From NCBI RefSeq assembly GCF_002210165.1, contig NZ_AQQP01000005.1, positions 186,001-250,000 on the forward strand: a stretch of DNA of 64,000 nucleotides, written 5' to 3'. Origin of the DNA: Phaeobacter sp. 22II1-1F12B (GTDB taxonomy: Bacteria; Pseudomonadota; Alphaproteobacteria; Rhodobacterales; Rhodobacteraceae). This document shows, piece after piece, positions 62,359 to 64,000 of the stretch. A model generated the notes under the pieces. That model ran no database searches and was not told the DNA's origin. It saw only the letters and a list, made by a program, of their open reading frames with translations. Numbering within the stretch: the stretch's first letter is position 1; the number at the start of each line of letters is the position of its first letter. A program made the position numbers and the translations under genes.

Positions 62359-64000
62359 ATGGATCGCAAATCCTTTGTCACCGACCCGGAGATCGGCAAC
62401 AAGGCGGAAGCCTTCGAAGCCTTTGACGACATTCCCACCAACCCAAATCTGAGTCGTACCATCGGCGATGTCATCAACCACCGTTATGGCCGTCGCGACC
62501 TGCTGCGCGGCGCGCTGGCGGTAACGGCCACGACCGCGCTCTTTGGCACTTCGGCGATTGTCGCGCCACGACGGGCGGCCGCCGAAGGGCATGGGGCACG
62601 GTATGATTTCGAAGAACTGACATGGGGCAACGACGAAAATCACCATATCGCCAAGGGCTATGATGCCGACGTCCTGCTGCGCTGGGGCGATCCGATCACC
62701 GCGGACGCGCCGGAATTCGACGTGATGAACCAGAGCGCCGAGGCGCAGTTGCAGCAGTTCGGATATAACAACGATTACGTGGGCTTTACTCCGCTCGACG
62801 CGGACGGCGCGCGCGGGTTGCTTTGCGTTAACCACGAATACACCAATGAAGAGGTCATGTTCCCCGGGATCGGGCGTCAGGACGAGGCGGCCTATGCCGA
62901 CATGACCAAGGAGCTGGTCGATATCGAGATGGCCGCGCATGGCGGCACGGTAGTCGAAATCGCGCGCGGCGAGGATGGTAAATGGGCGCTGGTGCGCGAC
63001 AGCCGCTACAATCGTCGCATCACCCCGCTGAACACCGAAATGATGCTGGATGGACCCGCTGCCGGGCACGCGCGGTTGCAGACGAACGATGATCCGACCG
63101 GGACGCGCGTCATCGGAACGCTCAACAACTGCGCGGGCGGCATGACGCCCTGGGGCACCTACCTGATGGCCGAAGAGAATTTCCACGGCTATTTCTGGAC
63201 CGACAGGTTCGATGCCGACGGCTATCCGGTGCTGGATGAAACCCTGCCGGAAGCCGCTTCCTATGACCGCTATGGCGTGCCGGGCATGTGGTTCAATTGG
63301 GGGCAATATTACGACCGGTTCAACATCGACAAGGAACCGCACATGCCGAACAAGTTCGGCTGGGTGGTCGAGGTCGATCCGCGCGACCCCGACGCGATGC
63401 CGGTCAAGCACACGGCTCTGGGCCGGTTCCGCCACGAGGGCTGCGAAACCACCGTCTCGGCCGAGGGTCGGCTGGTGGTCTATTCCGGCGACGACAACCG
63501 GTTCGACTACCTTTACAAATATGTCTCGACCGGCACCGTCTCGGATGACCCCGCCGCCAATTCCGCCCTGCTGAGCGACGGGGTGCTTTACGTCGCCCGG
63601 TTTGATGAGGATGGCACCATCGTCTGGATGCCGCTGGTGCATGGCACAGGCCCGCTGACCGCCGAGAACGGGTTCAACGATCAGGGCGATGTGCTGATCG
63701 ACGCACGCCGGGCGGGTGATATTCTTGGCGCGACGCCGATGGATCGGCCCGAGGATGTGCAGCCGCGCGGCGATGGCACCGCCTTTGTCATGCTGACGAA
63801 CAATTCGCGCCGCAAACCCGGGCAGGTCAACGCGGCCAACCCGCGCCCGGAGTCGAGCTTTGGGCATATCATTGAAATCAAAGAAGCGGGAGGCGATCAC
63901 GCGGCCGAAACCGGCACATGGTCAATCGTGGTCAAATGTGGCGATCCCACGCTGGCCGAAGTGGGCGCGGAATGGCACCCCGAGACCTCGGCCAATGGCT
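62359..64000 (+). CDS. phoX: PhoX family phosphatase (DUF839), 3' end cut off
   Basis: The frame opens at ATG 62359 and stays open to the window edge (547 residues). A Tat signal lies unusually far in, RR at 45-46 (YGRRDLLRGALAVTATT), with about 40 residues before it, as in other PhoX proteins. PhoX-like segments are LNNCAGGMTPWGTYLMAEENF (about 254-274, split), RFRHEGCETTVS and VYSGDDNRFDYLYKYVS. PhoX enzymes are calcium/iron phosphatases released or exported when phosphate is short. The C-terminus is not visible. Confidence 0.87.
   Translation, partial: MDRKSFVTDPEIGNKAEAFEAFDDIPTNPNLSRTIGDVINHRYGRRDLLRGALAVTATTALFGTSAIVAPRRAAAEGHGARYDFEELTWGNDENHHIAKGYDADVLLRWGDPITADAPEFDVMNQSAEAQLQQFGYNNDYVGFTPLDADGARGLLCVNHEYTNEEVMFPGIGRQDEAAYADMTKELVDIEMAAHGGTVVEIARGEDGKWALVRDSRYNRRITPLNTEMMLDGPAAGHARLQTNDDPTGTRVIGTLNNCAGGMTPWGTYLMAEENFHGYFWTDRFDADGYPVLDETLPEAASYDRYGVPGMWFNWGQYYDRFNIDKEPHMPNKFGWVVEVDPRDPDAMPVKHTALGRFRHEGCETTVSAEGRLVVYSGDDNRFDYLYKYVSTGTVSDDPAANSALLSDGVLYVARFDEDGTIVWMPLVHGTGPLTAENGFNDQGDVLIDARRAGDILGATPMDRPEDVQPRGDGTAFVMLTNNSRRKPGQVNAANPRPESSFGHIIEIKEAGGDHAAETGTWSIVVKCGDPTLAEVGAEWHPETSANG

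Noticed and set aside
62269-63900. 543-codon minus-strand open frame opposite phoX
   Set aside because: The plus-strand frame has a Tat signal and PhoX motifs and stays open to the edge; the minus frame has none.
1-64000. Mobile elements, prophage, CRISPR arrays, rRNA operon
   Set aside because: No transposase, integrase, phage structural gene, regularly spaced repeat array or rRNA-like sequence was seen.

Overview
The window looks like a piece of a Rhodobacteraceae (Roseobacter-group) chromosome. This rests on high coding GC with C/G-ending codons, a GapR (DUF2312) gene, an NDUFA12-type complex I accessory gene, the accBC-aat-DUF2155-mlaD-NDUFA12 neighbourhood, a ScfR-type acyl-CoA regulator, a short hisB, and a Sox cluster. 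No genus can be named from sequence alone. No transposase, integrase, phage gene, CRISPR array or rRNA was seen. Most of the window is core chromosome with several catabolic and sulfur islands.

Layout. 1-5.2 kb: 2-oxoadipate dioxygenase/decarboxylase (hglS, cut by the window edge), a divergent LysR regulator and a YdiJ-type D-2-hydroxyglutarate dehydrogenase, together the lower part of lysine/2-aminoadipate breakdown. 5.3-16.8 kb: a catabolic island with an XRE-cupin regulator, a DapA-family lyase, a polyamine-type ABC transporter interleaved with hydantoinase/oxoprolinase subunits B and A, and a convergent FAD 2-hydroxyacid dehydrogenase. Its two outer promoters share 18-bp repeat units, so the ends may be co-regulated. 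Its substrate is unknown. 17-24 kb: tRNA-Ser, then a housekeeping run (SPOR lipoprotein, D,D-carboxypeptidase, tmk, holB, tatD, PhnP-like hydrolase) and an AEC transporter. 24-30 kb: hisB, hisH, hisA, hisF and hisE with small genes between them. 30-34.3 kb: CoA-binding protein, YHS protein, rlmB, tRNA-Tyr, an unknown protein, gapR and two small proteins.

34.4-36.8 kb: a sulfide/persulfide operon with an ETHE1-like hydrolase, two YeeE/YedE-type transporter halves and a DUF442 sulfurtransferase-like protein, preceded by a CtrA-like box and two inverted repeats. 36.8-48.4 kb: an orphan FliM/FliN-like protein, a sodium/solute symporter-histidine kinase, a small membrane protein, a single-domain response regulator and a ScfR-type regulator, divergent from a five-gene Liv-type ABC importer. 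48.5-55.5 kb: accB, accC, aat, DUF2155, mlaD, NDUFA12, a RidA protein, clpX and clpP. 55.7-62.1 kb: a Sox thiosulfate-oxidation cluster, soxVWXYZAB on the minus strand and soxS plus a HbpS/GlcG-like gene on the plus strand. soxC, soxD and soxR are absent here. 62.4 kb to the end: a Tat-exported PhoX-family phosphatase, cut by the window edge.

The best candidate for an undescribed system is the 5.3-16.8 kb island (DapA-like lyase, Pot-like importer, HyuAB, FAD dehydrogenase, XRE-cupin regulator). The symporter-kinase/ScfR/Liv block and the split Blh-type sulfur operon come next.
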